Positions 8,465 through 17,734 are shown, counted from the first letter of the stretch. The stretch is DNA of 64,000 bases from Rhizobium laguerreae (GCF_002008165.1 NZ_MRDM01000014.1:1054001-1118000), one strand, 5' to 3'. Notes: generated from the sequence alone by a model not told the origin. Translations and numbers: made by a program.

Positions 8465-10321
8465 TTATTCCGCCGCCACTTCCGCTTCGTCGGCGTGATC
8501 GGAGAGGAAGCCGCCTGACTGGCGGTTCCAGAGGTCGGCATAGATACCGCCTGCTTCGATCAGTTCGCTGTGCGAGCCGGCCTCGATGATCCGGCCCTTG
8601 TCGAGCACGATCAGCCGGTCCATCTCCGTCAGCGTCGAAAGCCGGTGGGCGATGGCGATCACCGTCTTGCCCTCCATCAAGGCGAAGAGGTTTTCCTGGA
8701 TCGCCGCCTCGACTTCCGAATCGAGCGCCGAGGTCGCCTCGTCGAGCACCAGGATCGGCGCGTCCTTCAGGAAGACGCGGGCGATCGCGACGCGCTGCCG
8801 CTGGCCGCCTGACAGTTTGACGCCGCGTTCGCCGACCTGCGCGTCGAGCCCCGCGCGGCCCTGCATGTCGACGAGGCCTTCGATGAACTCCCAGGCATTG
8901 GCGCGTTTGGCGGCCTCGATCACCTCGTCGTCCGTTGCTTCGGGACGACCATAGGCGATGTTGTCGCGGATCGAGCGATGCAACAGCGAGGTGTCCTGCG
9001 TCACCACGCCGATCAGCGAACGCAGGCTTTCCTGCGAGACGCCGGCGATATCCTGCCCGTCGATGGTGATGCGGCCGGTCTCCAGATCGTAAAAGCGCAG
9101 CAGCAGGTTCATCAGCGTCGTCTTGCCGGCACCGGAACGGCCGACCAGACCGACCTTCTCGCCTGCCTTGATGTCGAGCGACAGGTTGTCGATGACGCCC
9201 TTGCTCTTGCCGTAGTGGAAGCGGATGCGGTCGTAGTGGATCGCGCCCTTCTTCGCCGTCAGGGTGGGTGCGCCCGGCTTGTCGACGATATCGTGCTGTT
9301 TGCTCATCATCTCCATGCCGTCATAGACCGTACCGATATTCTCGAACAGCGCCGAGACTTCCCACATGATCCATTGCGACATGCCGTTGACGCGCATGGC
9401 AAGACCGATCGCGATGGCGATGGCACCGACTGAGATCGCCCCGTTCAGCCAGAACCAGATCGACAGGCCCGAGATGACGAAGAGCGCAACGCAGTTGTTC
9501 ACATAGACGCTGATGTGGAAGAGCGTCACCTTGCGCATCTGCTTGTGCACGGTCTGCAGGAACTCGTCCATGCCCTCCTTGGCATAGACCTCCTCGCGGC
9601 CCGCATGCGAAAACAGCTTGACCGTCGCGATATTCGTATAGCTGTCGACCACGCGGCCCGTCATCATCGAACGCGCATCCGCCTGCGCCGCCGCGATCTT
9701 GCGAAGCCGCGGCACGAAATAGGCGACGATGCTGATATAGACCGCGAGCCAGACGAGGATCGGGATCATCAGCCGCCAGTCCGACGCCGCAATCACGATG
9801 ATCATCGTCAGGAAATAGGTGACGACATAGACGAAGACGTCGAGGATCTTCATCACCGTTTCACGTACGGCAAGCGAGGTCTGCATCACCTTGGTGGCGA
9901 CACGCCCGGCAAACTCGTTGGCAAAGAACGACATGCTGTGGCGCAGCAGGAAGCGGTGCATCTGCCAGCGTGCGATCATCGGATAATTGCCGAGCATCAT
10001 CTGATGCATGATGAGCGAATCGAGCCCGGCTACCACAGGCAGGCCGATCAGCACCAGCGCCGCCATCCAGAAAAGCTTGTGGCCTTCTCTCTCCAGGAAT
10101 GTGGCGCGGTCGGCATTGGTCAGCCAGTCGACGATATCGCCGAGGAACTGGAAGAGCGCCACTTCGCCGATAGCGATCAGCGCGGTCAGCACGGCCATCA
10201 GGCCGAGCCAGGGCGCAGCCGGCTTGCTGTAATGCCAGCAAAAGGCAAAGAGACCTTTCGGCGGGGCGACAGGGTCCTCGCTGGGAAAGGGATTGAGTCG
10301 CTGTTCGAACCAGCCAAACAT
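8465..10321 (-). CDS. ABC exporter, fused permease and ATPase (paralogue)
   Basis: 618-residue half-transporter with the same layout as the exporter at 6061-7974. The N-terminal membrane domain starts LFAFCWHYSKPAAPWLGLMA and includes SFFANEFAGRVATK; the ATPase domain has GRSGAGKTT, VTQDTSLLHRS, LSGGQRQR, ILVLDEATSALDSE and AIAHRLST. Walker B Glu and the H-loop His are retained, so this is not a degenerate half of a heterodimer. Start ATG 10321 (MFGWFEQRL) was preferred over an upstream in-frame ATG, because the added residues have no family character. The substrate is unknown. Confidence 0.92.
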   Translation of the reverse strand: MFGWFEQRLNPFPSEDPVAPPKGLFAFCWHYSKPAAPWLGLMAVLTALIAIGEVALFQFLGDIVDWLTNADRATFLEREGHKLFWMAALVLIGLPVVAGLDSLIMHQMMLGNYPMIARWQMHRFLLRHSMSFFANEFAGRVATKVMQTSLAVRETVMKILDVFVYVVTYFLTMIIVIAASDWRLMIPILVWLAVYISIVAYFVPRLRKIAAAQADARSMMTGRVVDSYTNIATVKLFSHAGREEVYAKEGMDEFLQTVHKQMRKVTLFHISVYVNNCVALFVISGLSIWFWLNGAISVGAIAIAIGLAMRVNGMSQWIMWEVSALFENIGTVYDGMEMMSKQHDIVDKPGAPTLTAKKGAIHYDRIRFHYGKSKGVIDNLSLDIKAGEKVGLVGRSGAGKTTLMNLLLRFYDLETGRITIDGQDIAGVSQESLRSLIGVVTQDTSLLHRSIRDNIAYGRPEATDDEVIEAAKRANAWEFIEGLVDMQGRAGLDAQVGERGVKLSGGQRQRVAIARVFLKDAPILVLDEATSALDSEVEAAIQENLFALMEGKTVIAIAHRLSTLTEMDRLIVLDKGRIIEAGSHSELIEAGGIYADLWNRQSGGFLSDHADEAEVAAE

Positions 10322-10707
10322 GAAATTGCTCCGAAACGTCAGCGTTCCGGCTCCCGGCTTCGCGCCATCCCAGCGCCATGCAAGCACATATGGGAACCGA
10401 ACGTTCAAGGGGCGAGGCTGAGACAGCCGCACAATGGATCAAAAAAGGAAATTCAGGGAAGAAACCCGCACTATCGGCGGAAAATCGCACCGCTTGGCAT
10501 CACGGCCGGGAGGCGCACATACAGCAAAATATTCATTCTGGCGCTCCTTGCTGGCGATTGAAGATATGCACCGATAACGCGAAAACGAGGAATTTTCCAG
10601 CCCTGTTGTGCCAAAAATTTCATCTCTTCAGGTCAAAACGCGCCCTGTTGCGCCGAAATCACAGTTGCATTAGGCCTTGAGCGGCGAAAGCAGGAAAACG
10701 GCGCATC
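10322..10707. other. 386-bp divergent intergenic region with an 18-nt direct repeat
   Basis: No gene is visible. The part nearest trmL is AT-richer and contains two near-identical direct repeats: GCCCTGTTGTGCCAAAAA (10600-10617) and GCCCTGTTGCGCCGAAAT (10642-10659). They are spaced 42 bp start to start, roughly four helical turns, which is compatible with two protein molecules on the same face. They lie about 50-110 bp before trmL, so an activator or repressor site is plausible. I do not recognise the regulator. Confidence 0.4.
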
Positions 10708-11169
10708 ATGACTTCACTCAGACTGGCACTCTATCAGCCGGATATAGCAGGCAATACCGGCACCATCCTGCGTCTTGCCGCCTGCCTTGGCTTAGCGGTC
10801 GATCTGATCGAACCCGCCGGCTTCGACATCTCCGACCGCAACCTGAAACGGGCCGGCATGGACTATATCGCCGCCGCCGCCCTCACCCGCCATGTCAACT
10901 GGGACCGCTTCGAGGCGTGGCGTCTGAGCACCGGCCGCCGCCTGATCCTCGCCTCGACAAAGGCTGCGGAGCGCTACACCGATCTTGCTTTCCGCCCGGA
11001 CGATGTCCTGCTCTTCGGTCGCGAAAGCGCCGGCGTGCCGGACCAGGTGCATGAGAGGGCCGACGCCCGCATCCTGATCCCGATGATCGAAGGCCAGCGG
11101 TCGATCAACGTCGCCGTCTCGGCCGCGATGATCGTCGGCGAGGCGATGCGCCAAACCGTCTGGGCCTGA
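10708..11169 (+). CDS. trmL: tRNA (cytidine/uridine-2'-O-)-methyltransferase TrmL
   Basis: 153-residue SpoU (SPOUT-class) methyltransferase that 2'-O-methylates the wobble base 34 of certain tRNA-Leu species. The SAM-binding trefoil-knot motifs are visible: NTGTILRLAACLGL (about residues 16-29), LLFGRESAGVP (about 101-111) and MIEGQRSINVAVSAAMIVGEA (about 125-145). Length and domain content match the minimal TrmL enzyme, which lacks any extra RNA-binding domain. It stands alone on the plus strand after a long divergent region. Confidence 0.93.
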   Translation: MTSLRLALYQPDIAGNTGTILRLAACLGLAVDLIEPAGFDISDRNLKRAGMDYIAAAALTRHVNWDRFEAWRLSTGRRLILASTKAAERYTDLAFRPDDVLLFGRESAGVPDQVHERADARILIPMIEGQRSINVAVSAAMIVGEAMRQTVWA

Positions 11170-11307
11170 CGGACACCGGCGCTGGCGGAGAAAAGCCCGC
11201 GAATTGCCGATCCGCTCCTGAATATGTCGCAAAATAACGTTGTCTATCCGTTAAACCGGCGTATATTTATTAGCCGGGCAATCAAAAATTCAGTATTGGC
11301 CTCCATG

Positions 11308-11325
11308 ATTCCAACAAGTTGGAAT
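11308..11325. promoter_or_regulatory. 18-bp palindrome upstream of the Na/Pi cotransporter gene
   Basis: Perfect inverted repeat ATTCCAAC-AA-GTTGGAAT ending about 60 bp before the start codon at 11385. Its position fits an operator near the promoter. It does not resemble the CTGTCAT-type Pho box that I looked for here and did not find. Confidence 0.35.
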
Positions 11326-11384
11326 GGCCATGTCAGGAAAACCGCACTTCTCCAGATCCGTGAAAGAAGAATAAAAACAATAAA

Positions 11385-13031
11385 ATGGACTCTACAATCA
11401 TCATGATCAACCTGTTCGGCGCCGTGGCTCTGCTGCTGTTCGGCCTCGCGCAGGTAAAGGATGGCGTATCCAGAGCCTTCGGCGCCCGCCTGAGAACAGG
11501 TCTGGCGACCGGCACACGCGACAGTCTTCGTTCTTTCCTGTCAGGCCTCGTCGCGACCATCGCGCTGCAAAGCTCCACGGCGACGGCGCTGATGACGGCC
11601 TCCTTCGTCGAGCGGGACCTGATCAAGCCGCGCATGGCGCAGATCGTGTTGCTCGGCGCCAATGTCGGCACGGCAATCACCGCCTGGATCGTGGCAACGG
11701 GCATCGAATGGCTCTCTCCGCTTCTGATCCTTGCCGGGATCGTGCTTTGCCGCGGCCGGTCCAGCACCAGCCAGGGCGGCGGCACGGCGCTGATCGGCAT
11801 CGGGCTGATGCTGTTGTCGCTGCACCTCCTCGGCCTTGCGACGGAACCGATGCGCGCCTCTCCCGCCCTTGCTGCCTTCATCGGCCTGCTGGACGGCGCC
11901 CTGCCCGTGGCAATGATCGTCTCGGCAGCACTTGCCTTCGCGTCCTCGTCGAGCCTTGCGGTGGTGGTGCTCATCCTGTCGCTCGCCTCGGCCGGCGTGG
12001 TCTCCGCCGAACTCGTCATCGTGCTCGTGCTCGGCGCCAATCTCGGCGGCGCAATACCGCCTGTCGTCGCGACATTGTCCGGCCCGGTTTCGGCTCGGCG
12101 CGTCACTCTCGGCAATCTCGCCGTCCGCACGCTCGGCTGCCTCATCGCCCTGCCCCTGGCGGGATATGGCGCGGAACTCATCCGAATGCTGCCCTTTGGT
12201 CCCGCCAAGCTACCGGTCGACGCGCATCTTGCCTTCAACCTTCTGCTGGCGGCGCTGGCCTGGCCATTCTCCCGCCCGCTTGCCGCCCTGATGGCCAGGC
12301 TGGTGCCGGATCAGGCCGAGCCCGACAGCGCCCCGAAATATCTGGATGCGCAGGAGCTTTCAACGCCGGTCGTTGCCCTTGCCAGCGCCACCCGCGAAGT
12401 GCTCGGCGTCGGCGACCTGATCGAGCGCATGCTGATCCGGGTCTCCGAAGCCTTCGAGCGTAACGACGCATCGAAGCTTGCCGAGATATCCGCCCTCGAA
12501 GAGCGCGTCGACCGGCTGCAGCAGGCGGTGAAGGTCTATCTCTCGAAGCTCGGCCGCGAGGGTCTCAGCGACGAGAACGCCCGCCGCTCGATCGTCGTCA
12601 TCGATTACGCGATCAATCTCGAACATATGGGCGACATCATCGAAAAGGGCCTGGCGGAGCAGGTGGCGAAGAAAATCTCTCTCGGTTTAAAATTTTCCGA
12701 GGACGGTCATCAGGAACTGCGCAAGCTGTTCGATCTGACGATCGACAATCTGCGCGTCGCCCAGACGATCTTCGTCACCCGCGATTTCAATCTCGCGCGT
12801 CAGATGATGGAGGTAAAAGTCGAGGTGCGCCGGATGGAAAAACAATCGGCCGAGCGCCACCTCGAACGCCTGCGTGACGGCCGCGCCGACAGCCTTCAGA
12901 CGAGTTCGCTGCATCTCGACATGTTGCGCGACCTGAAGCGCCTCAACGCCCACATCGTGTCCGTGGCGCATCCGATCATGGATGAAAGCGGCCTGCTGAT
13001 CGAAAGCCGCGTGCGCACCACTGCGAAGTGA
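11385..13031 (+). CDS. Na/Pi cotransporter family protein with C-terminal PhoU-like domain
   Basis: 548 residues. The membrane half (about 1-310) carries the duplicated Na/Pi-cotransporter core, with the substrate-site motif LQSSTATALMTASF near residue 62 and its counterpart FASSSSLAVVVLIL near residue 185. The cytoplasmic half (about 340-540) is helical and PhoU-like, with repeated heptads such as EISALEERVDRLQQAV and EGLAEQVAKK. By homology it is a sodium-dependent phosphate transporter of the NptA/YjbB type; YjbB exports phosphate in E. coli, so the direction of transport is uncertain. A palindrome precedes it. Confidence 0.9.
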   Translation: MDSTIIMINLFGAVALLLFGLAQVKDGVSRAFGARLRTGLATGTRDSLRSFLSGLVATIALQSSTATALMTASFVERDLIKPRMAQIVLLGANVGTAITAWIVATGIEWLSPLLILAGIVLCRGRSSTSQGGGTALIGIGLMLLSLHLLGLATEPMRASPALAAFIGLLDGALPVAMIVSAALAFASSSSLAVVVLILSLASAGVVSAELVIVLVLGANLGGAIPPVVATLSGPVSARRVTLGNLAVRTLGCLIALPLAGYGAELIRMLPFGPAKLPVDAHLAFNLLLAALAWPFSRPLAALMARLVPDQAEPDSAPKYLDAQELSTPVVALASATREVLGVGDLIERMLIRVSEAFERNDASKLAEISALEERVDRLQQAVKVYLSKLGREGLSDENARRSIVVIDYAINLEHMGDIIEKGLAEQVAKKISLGLKFSEDGHQELRKLFDLTIDNLRVAQTIFVTRDFNLARQMMEVKVEVRRMEKQSAERHLERLRDGRADSLQTSSLHLDMLRDLKRLNAHIVSVAHPIMDESGLLIESRVRTTAK

Positions 13032-13034
13032 CGG

Positions 13035-13295
13035 TCAATCGGCCGAAGGCAGGCGGCGCATGGTGAATTCGATCTGGTCGCCGTCGAGCTGGCGCCAGCT
13101 TTCCACTTCGGTCCAGTAAGCAGCTTTCGGATATTCGTCGAACCATTCGCGCGCCTTGGCGCGTGCGTCCATGAGGCCGAGGCAATATGTCTCACGCACG
13201 AAATGGTCCTTCTTGCTCGGGGGATTTTCCGCCCGATGTCTCGCTATCCTGCGCTTCAGGCCGTCGAAAGACGGAGGCCCTGGAACTTTTTTCAT
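13035..13295 (-). CDS. Small conserved hypothetical protein
   Basis: 86 residues, starting MKKVPGPPSFDGLKRRIARH, basic at the N-terminus and with several Trp and Tyr residues toward the C-terminus (EWFDEYPKAAYWTEVESWRQ). ATG 13295 has a very strong GAGGAGGT Shine-Dalgarno, which decides the start against a longer upstream frame. It ends 3 bp from the convergent transporter gene. I recognise no domain; the coding character and ribosome-binding site support a real gene. Confidence 0.75.
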   Translation of the reverse strand: MKKVPGPPSFDGLKRRIARHRAENPPSKKDHFVRETYCLGLMDARAKAREWFDEYPKAAYWTEVESWRQLDGDQIEFTMRRLPSAD

Positions 13296-13470
13296 CACAC
13301 CTACCTCCTCGGAAAAGGTAATATCGAAATTCTCGATTTGCGAGTCGAATCTTGGAAGCGCCCAGTGCCTGCCTTGGCTTGGCGAGATGCAGCACCAACT
13401 GCTAATCATGGCGGGCAATCAAGAATGAGCGAGTCGCCTCCGAAGGAGATGTCGACCGTCGGAGGCGTAA

Positions 13471-14382
13471 ATGGAAAGACCGGAACTGCCGATCGGCTTG
13501 CCTGACGATATCGAACAGAAGAAGGCTGCAGCCCGCAATTGGTTCGAGGGGTTGCGCGATACGATCTGCGCCTCCTTCGAGGCCATCGAGGATGAGTTGG
13601 AAGGGCCGCTCTCCGATCAGGAGCCCGGTCGCTTCGTCGCCAAGGACTGGTCGCGCGAAAACGGCGCCGGCGGCGGTGGTCGGATGTCGATGATGGAAGG
13701 CCGCGTCTTCGAAAAGGTCGGCGTCCATACCTCCACCGTGTACGGCGAATTCGCCTCTGATTTCCGCGCCCAGATACCCGGCGCCAAGGATGATCCGCGT
13801 TTCTGGGCCTCCGGCATCTCGCTGATTGCCCATCCTGTCAACCCCAACGTTCCGGCGGTGCACATGAATACCCGCATGGTCGTCACCACCAGCCGCTGGT
13901 TCGGCGGCGGGGCCGACTTGACGCCGGTGTTGTCGCGCCGCCGCACGCAGGAGGACGAGGACAGTCAGCTCTTCCACAAGGCCATGGAGATCGCCTGCCG
14001 CAATCACGCCGTCGCCGATTATGATGCCTATAAGGCCTGGTGCGACGAATATTTCTTCCTGAAGCACCGCAACGAGGCTCGTGGCATCGGCGGCATCTTC
14101 TACGACTGGCTGCATTCAAGCGAGGAAGTTGGCGGCTGGGACGCCGATTTCGCCTTCACCCGTGATGTCGGCCGGGCCTTCGCCATGGTTTATCCGAAAA
14201 TCGTCCGCTCCAACTTCGATAAATTGTGGACAGAGGCCGATCGCGACGAACAATTGATCCGCCGAGGCCGCTACGTCGAATTTAATCTGCTGTATGATCG
14301 CGGCACAATCTTCGGCTTGAAGACCGGCGGCAACGTTGAATCCATTCTCTCATCGCTGCCCCCCGTCGTCCGCTGGCCATGA
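13471..14382 (+). CDS. hemF: Oxygen-dependent coproporphyrinogen III oxidase
   Basis: 303 residues, normal HemF length. It converts coproporphyrinogen III to protoporphyrinogen IX using O2 in haem biosynthesis. Family blocks are visible: GGGGRMSMMEGRVFEKVGVH (about residues 68-87), MNTRMVVTTSRWFGGGADLTP (about 132-152), ARGIGGIFYDWLHS, and the C-terminal GRYVEFNLLYDRGTIFGLKTGGNVESILSS. ATG 13471 follows GGAGGCGTAA. Haem supply is relevant to the neighbouring bc1 operon, but there is no direct linkage. Confidence 0.97.
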   Translation: MERPELPIGLPDDIEQKKAAARNWFEGLRDTICASFEAIEDELEGPLSDQEPGRFVAKDWSRENGAGGGGRMSMMEGRVFEKVGVHTSTVYGEFASDFRAQIPGAKDDPRFWASGISLIAHPVNPNVPAVHMNTRMVVTTSRWFGGGADLTPVLSRRRTQEDEDSQLFHKAMEIACRNHAVADYDAYKAWCDEYFFLKHRNEARGIGGIFYDWLHSSEEVGGWDADFAFTRDVGRAFAMVYPKIVRSNFDKLWTEADRDEQLIRRGRYVEFNLLYDRGTIFGLKTGGNVESILSSLPPVVRWP

Positions 14383-14485
14383 AACTGTGATATCTCATCG
14401 ATAAATTCGAGGTGATAGACCTTCACGAAAACTCAGTGCGTCCTAACTTTATATGTATGTGCGTAACAATCGGAGGAGGATTGTC

Positions 14486-14755
14486 ATGACGATACAAGGT
14501 GGCTCGCCTGCGTCCACGGATGTCCAGGAAACATCCCGCACGATCGACACGCCTGAGTTTCTGACGCGCATCGCCGAGAAACTGCGGGCCAAGAGCGGCT
14601 CGGATCTGCCGCTGTCCTGCTTCATCGAGCAGGTCAAGCTACAACTGGCCGGCGGAAAGACGCCGGAACAGCTGCAGAATGAAGCGGCCGCCGCCAACAG
14701 CAACATGCCCGGCCACCTCTTGGATACCTACAAAGCCTGGGCGATGCCCGACTGA
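14486..14755 (+). CDS. Small hypothetical protein
   Basis: 89 residues (MTIQGGSPASTDVQETSRT...). A flexible polar N-terminus is followed by a helical part, LTRIAEKLRAKSGSDLPLSCFIEQVKLQLAGG, then KTPEQLQNEAAAANS. ATG 14486 is preceded by GGAGGAGGATTGTC, an excellent ribosome-binding site, so the longer upstream in-frame start at 14453 is not used. I recognise no family. It is followed by a DUF1059-type gene on the same strand. Confidence 0.75.
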   Translation: MTIQGGSPASTDVQETSRTIDTPEFLTRIAEKLRAKSGSDLPLSCFIEQVKLQLAGGKTPEQLQNEAAAANSNMPGHLLDTYKAWAMPD

Positions 14756-14869
14756 CACGGCCTTTACCGGCCGGCATGTCGATGCCGGCCGGAACCTTCC
14801 CTCCCCCCGCACATTCATAAATCGCGTAAGATCGCGATCGTCGTTGTGTTTCGAACAGAGGAGAAGACC

Positions 14870-15055
14870 ATGCGACTTTTCGAATGCGGCACTCTCGTTC
14901 CGGGCTGCGCCTGGCATACACGGGCAGATAGCGACGCCGAGGTGGTCCGCCGTGCCGTCGAGCACCTGAAAAATGCTCACGGCGAAACCACGATCCGCGA
15001 GAACATGGTGGATAATATCAAGGCTCGCATTCGCGACGAGGTGAACGCAGCCTGA
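14870..15055 (+). CDS. DUF1059 family small protein
   Basis: 61 residues. The sequence MRLFECGTLVPGCAWHTRA with paired Cys (CGTLVPGC), followed by EVVRRAVEHLKNAHG, matches the DUF1059 pattern of about 55-60 residues; the function is unknown. ATG 14870 sits behind GAGGAGAAGACC. The stop is immediately adjacent to the convergent cca gene, with zero bases between the two stop codons. Confidence 0.85.
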   Translation: MRLFECGTLVPGCAWHTRADSDAEVVRRAVEHLKNAHGETTIRENMVDNIKARIRDEVNAA

Positions 15056-16309
15056 TTATTGCACGCGTTCCTGCAGCCGGGCGAGCAGCGCCGCCCGGTC
15101 GGCAACGAAATTTTCCTCCACCCATTGGCTTTCCAGACCGGCAAGCAGTTCGCCGACGCGCGGGCCGGAGGCGATTCCTGCCGAAATCACGTCGCCGCCG
15201 TTCAGCGGAAATTGTGGCTTCTTCCAGTGCATTGCCCTGTCCAGCAGCTTGATAAGCCGCGCCGACCGCGCCATTTCGTCGAAATCACCTTCAGCCTTGC
15301 CGCGCGCAACCGCAAGCGCCAGCTTCAGCCGCGTCGTGATGCCGTCGGCACCGTTGCGGTAAAGCAGCCGTTCGAAGGCGGCCGACGACATGTCGTCATT
15401 AACAGGCGCTGCCGTTGACCAGGCCTTGAGAGTGGCCGCTTCCGCATTCGAGAGCTTGAGCCGGGCTGCGAGCGCCTCCATGCGCGCCGCATCGGGCGGC
15501 ACGATCGCCGCAAGGCGCAGCAACGGATCGGGCGTCCAGCGGAGCGCCTTTTCGGTGGCGATCAGCGAAGGGATCGCATCGATCCCCCATCGTTCCGATT
15601 CCGGCAGGATTTCCGTCAGCACCGCCACCTGCCGCATCCAGAGCAGCGCCCGGCCAGGATCGGCAGCACCTAGCAACTTTCGCAGTTCAGACCAGACGCG
15701 TTCTGCCGAAAGCGTCGTCAGTTTCGAACGCGCGACGGAACACGCCTTCAGCCCCTCGGCGTCCGGCCGCCCGGAACCGTAATAGGCAAAGAAGCGAAAG
15801 AAACGCAGGATGCGCAGATGGTCCTCGGCGATGCGCCTTGCAGGATCGCCGATAAAGCGGATGTTGCGCGTCTCGATATCGGCAAGCCCGCCGACGAGGT
15901 CAACGATCTCGCCCTCGGCATCGGCATAAAGCGCGTTGATCGTCAGATCCCGCCGCTCGGCATCTGCCGTCCAGTCGGTGCTGAAGGCAACCTTGGCATG
16001 GCGTCCGTCGGTCTCGACGTCGGTGCGAAGGGTCGTCACCTCGAAGGGCTTGCCGTCAATGACCAGCGTCACCGTGCCGTGCTCCAGGCCGGTTGGGACC
16101 GCTTTGATGCCGGCCGCCGCCGCGCGCTCCATCACAGCCTCCGGTCTAAGTGTGGTGGCTATGTCGACATCATTGACCGGCAGGCCCATCAGGCTGTTGC
16201 GCACCGCACCGCCGACCACTCGCCCTTCCCCGCCATCGGCGTTGAGAAGTGCCAAGATCCGGCCGAGGGCCGGGTCGCGAAACCATGCTTGGTCGGCGAT
16301 GCCGGTCAT
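15056..16309 (-). CDS. cca: CCA tRNA nucleotidyltransferase / poly(A) polymerase family protein
   Basis: 417 residues, class II nucleotidyltransferase head: GGAVRNSLMGLPVNDVDIAT (about residues 32-51) supplies the GG and DxD metal-binding motifs. RRDLTINALYAD, IRFIGDPARRIAEDHLRILRFFRF and the following neck sequence are typical of tRNA CCA-adding or poly(A) polymerases. The predicted role is adding or repairing the 3' CCA of tRNA. Its ATG overlaps the NUDIX stop by 4 nt, in the order DUF1285-NUDIX-cca, which I know as conserved in Rhizobiales. Confidence 0.93.
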   Translation of the reverse strand: MTGIADQAWFRDPALGRILALLNADGGEGRVVGGAVRNSLMGLPVNDVDIATTLRPEAVMERAAAAGIKAVPTGLEHGTVTLVIDGKPFEVTTLRTDVETDGRHAKVAFSTDWTADAERRDLTINALYADAEGEIVDLVGGLADIETRNIRFIGDPARRIAEDHLRILRFFRFFAYYGSGRPDAEGLKACSVARSKLTTLSAERVWSELRKLLGAADPGRALLWMRQVAVLTEILPESERWGIDAIPSLIATEKALRWTPDPLLRLAAIVPPDAARMEALAARLKLSNAEAATLKAWSTAAPVNDDMSSAAFERLLYRNGADGITTRLKLALAVARGKAEGDFDEMARSARLIKLLDRAMHWKKPQFPLNGGDVISAGIASGPRVGELLAGLESQWVEENFVADRAALLARLQERVQ

Positions 16310-16956
16310 GCATAAAGCCTTTCGTAAAGCGTGCGGACGATGCCGGCGGTGATGCCCCAGATCATTCTGCTTTCATAGGGCACGCGATAGAAATGCCGGT
16401 CGATGCCGTCGATGACACGTTTGTCGCGGGTGTGATTGGCAGGATCCATCAGGAAGGAAAGCGGCACCTCGAACACGTCGTCCACCTCGGTCGGGTTCAG
16501 CGTCAGCGCAAAGCCCGGCGAGACGACGCCGAGCACCGGCGTAATGCGGAAGCCCGTCGAGGCAAGGTAATTCGGCAGCCGCCCGACGGTTTCGACGAAG
16601 GAGCCGGCCAGGCCGATCTCCTCTTCCGTTTCTCGGATCGCCGCCATTTCGGGCGAAATATCGGCGGGATCGATCGAGCCGCCGGGAAAGGCGATCTGCC
16701 CGGAATGTTTGCGCAGCGTCGCCGTGCGCTTGGTGAAGATCACATGCGCTTCCTCGCCGTCGTCGACGACGGGCACTAGCACGGCGGCGTCGCGCAGCTC
16801 GAAGGTCTCGACCTCGGCGACGATATCGGGATTGAGGATGTGGTCCCCGTGATCGCGCCAGGCATGATCGACCGGCCCACCATTCTGGTTGAGCGCGCGG
16901 CGGCGGAATTCGGCTGCGGAAAACAGCGGATAACGTTGGGTAATCGCATCATTCAT
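16306..16956 (-). CDS. NUDIX hydrolase, probable CoA pyrophosphatase
   Basis: 216 residues. The NUDIX box is complete: GGSIDPADISPEMAAIRETEEEIGL around residues 92-116, with the upstream element FTKRTATLRKHSGQIAFPGG. This LR..H.GQIAFPGG stretch before the box is the mark of CoA-specific (UPF0035) NUDIX enzymes, which split coenzyme A into phosphopantetheine and 3',5'-ADP. ATGA-type 4-nt overlaps join it to DUF1285 upstream and cca downstream, so the three are co-translated. Confidence 0.92.
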   Translation of the reverse strand: MNDAITQRYPLFSAAEFRRRALNQNGGPVDHAWRDHGDHILNPDIVAEVETFELRDAAVLVPVVDDGEEAHVIFTKRTATLRKHSGQIAFPGGSIDPADISPEMAAIRETEEEIGLAGSFVETVGRLPNYLASTGFRITPVLGVVSPGFALTLNPTEVDDVFEVPLSFLMDPANHTRDKRVIDGIDRHFYRVPYESRMIWGITAGIVRTLYERLYA

Positions 16957-17576
16957 CGGGAAAGCGCATCCAGTTCATCGGCCGGCATCATCGCAAAGAC
17001 TTCTCCGGCGGAGCGGACAGCGAACATCGCCTGTCCCTCGACCTCGAGCGGCTCGCCGAGCGCCACCAGTTCATACATCACCGCACGCGACACCAGCGCC
17101 TCCAGCCGCCCGCGCACATGCAGATAGGGTTTCAATTCGGCATTCTCGCCCGCAATGGCAAAGCGCAGTCGATGCTCTCCTCCCGCCTCCACGACATCGC
17201 CGACATTGGTGCGGAAGGTCAGTACCTGTTGGCCTTGCCGCTCCGTCACGCTCATCTCCACGGCGATGAAAGGCGCGTCGATGACCCTAATACCGACCTT
17301 TTCCACAGGAGTTACGAGATAGGTCTTCTGGTCGTCGTCTTTTCTTAAAACCGTCGAGAACAGCCGCACCAGCGCCGGTCGGCCAATCGGCGTGCCCATG
17401 TAGAACCAGGTACCGTCCGCCCGGATTTCCATGTCGATATCGCCGCAGAAAGGCGGATTCCACCGCTCGACCGGCGGTAATCCTCGTTTTTTGCCGGCAT
17501 TTTCCTGAGACGCGCGCGAAATCAGTGCGGCAAGTCCCGCCGCATCCGCCTGTCCGCTGATTTCCTCGGCTGCCAT
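16953..17576 (-). CDS. DUF1285 domain-containing protein
   Basis: 207 residues. The conserved block PPVERWNPPFCGDIDMEIRADGTWFYMGTPIGRPALVRLFSTVLRKD occupies about residues 35-80; the core of the DUF1285 fold continues through YLVTPVEKVGIRVIDAPF. No enzymatic activity is established for the family. It is first gene of the DUF1285-NUDIX-cca operon and divergent from moxR, with a shared 158-bp intergenic region. Confidence 0.9.
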   Translation of the reverse strand: MAAEEISGQADAAGLAALISRASQENAGKKRGLPPVERWNPPFCGDIDMEIRADGTWFYMGTPIGRPALVRLFSTVLRKDDDQKTYLVTPVEKVGIRVIDAPFIAVEMSVTERQGQQVLTFRTNVGDVVEAGGEHRLRFAIAGENAELKPYLHVRGRLEALVSRAVMYELVALGEPLEVEGQAMFAVRSAGEVFAMMPADELDALSR

Positions 17577-17734
17577 TCTTCCGTCCCGGTTTGTCCTTAA
17601 CGAAGTAAAGTCACGAGATAGTCATTCGCAACGAACTTGTCAGCCCGTCACATCTCCATAACTCTATCGGGCATGAGGCACATGTATAAGTCCGCCGATT
17701 CGCTGCCGAATGATTTCAGCCGTTGGAGATACGC

